Assembly: GCA_903839795.1 (NCBI GenBank)
Contig: CAIMDR010000063.1
Span: forward strand, 1 to 5,607
Source: an uncultured Methylococcaceae bacterium
GTDB taxonomy: Bacteria; Pseudomonadota; Gammaproteobacteria; Methylococcales; Methylomonadaceae
Length of the DNA: 5,607 nucleotides
Direction of reading: 5' to 3'
The notes below the pieces were generated by a model. It was not told where the DNA came from. It ran no database searches and saw nothing but the letters and a program-made list of their open reading frames with translations. The translations under genes and the position numbers were made by a program. Below, in pieces: positions 5,607-5,607 of the stretch. The stretch's first letter is position 1, and each line of letters starts with the position of its first letter.

Positions 5607-5607
5607 A

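Noticed and set aside
1..5607. CRISPR array, tRNA or rRNA gene
   Set aside because: No regularly spaced repeats, no cloverleaf-like segment with TTCGA-type arm in the intergenic stretches, and no rRNA-like sequence were seen.

Overview
The window looks like a chromosomal stretch of a methylotrophic gammaproteobacterium, most likely a methanotroph of the Methylococcales type. This is inferred from the gene content (glycerate kinase, serine hydroxymethyltransferase and formate-tetrahydrofolate ligase on one strand, a serine-cycle / C1 set) and from moderate GC in those genes (two sampled 60-base rows give about 52-53%). No species name can be supported from the sequence alone. All convincing genes are on the minus strand, so the order of transcription runs from the right edge to the left edge.

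Layout in transcription order. The right edge (5467-5607) holds a non-coding leader, a candidate promoter and possibly the last codons of a gene beyond the edge. Next come a MOFRL-type glycerate 2-kinase (5466-4069) and, 12 nt later, serine hydroxymethyltransferase glyA (4056-2803). A 230-nt AT-rich intergenic stretch follows (2802-2573), with a -10-like box inside an inverted repeat and two small open frames. Then comes a compact three-gene cassette: a 79-residue stand-alone colicin E3-type ribonuclease domain (2572-2333), a 103-residue unknown protein (2319-2008) and an ImmA/IrrE-type zinc metallopeptidase (2011-1442). Finally, formate-tetrahydrofolate ligase fhs (1386 to beyond base 1) has its last ~95 residues cut off by the window edge.

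The housekeeping genes act together. Glycerate kinase makes 2-phosphoglycerate at the exit of the serine cycle, GlyA joins glycine and methylene-tetrahydrofolate into serine, and Fhs charges formate onto tetrahydrofolate to feed the folate C1 pool. The cassette between glyA and fhs is clearly different: two sampled rows are about 32% GC, the genes are tightly packed (13-nt gap, then a 4-nt TTGA overlap), and the functions point to a toxin-antitoxin or domesticated-bacteriocin module. The toxin keeps the Asp/His/Glu/Glu/Arg residues known from the colicin E3 16S rRNase. The middle protein is the best antidote candidate, and the ImmA/IrrE protease could control that antidote or a regulator. This three-gene module, lodged in a C1-metabolism operon, is the part of the window most worth following up. 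Its role as a toxin-antitoxin system is inference.
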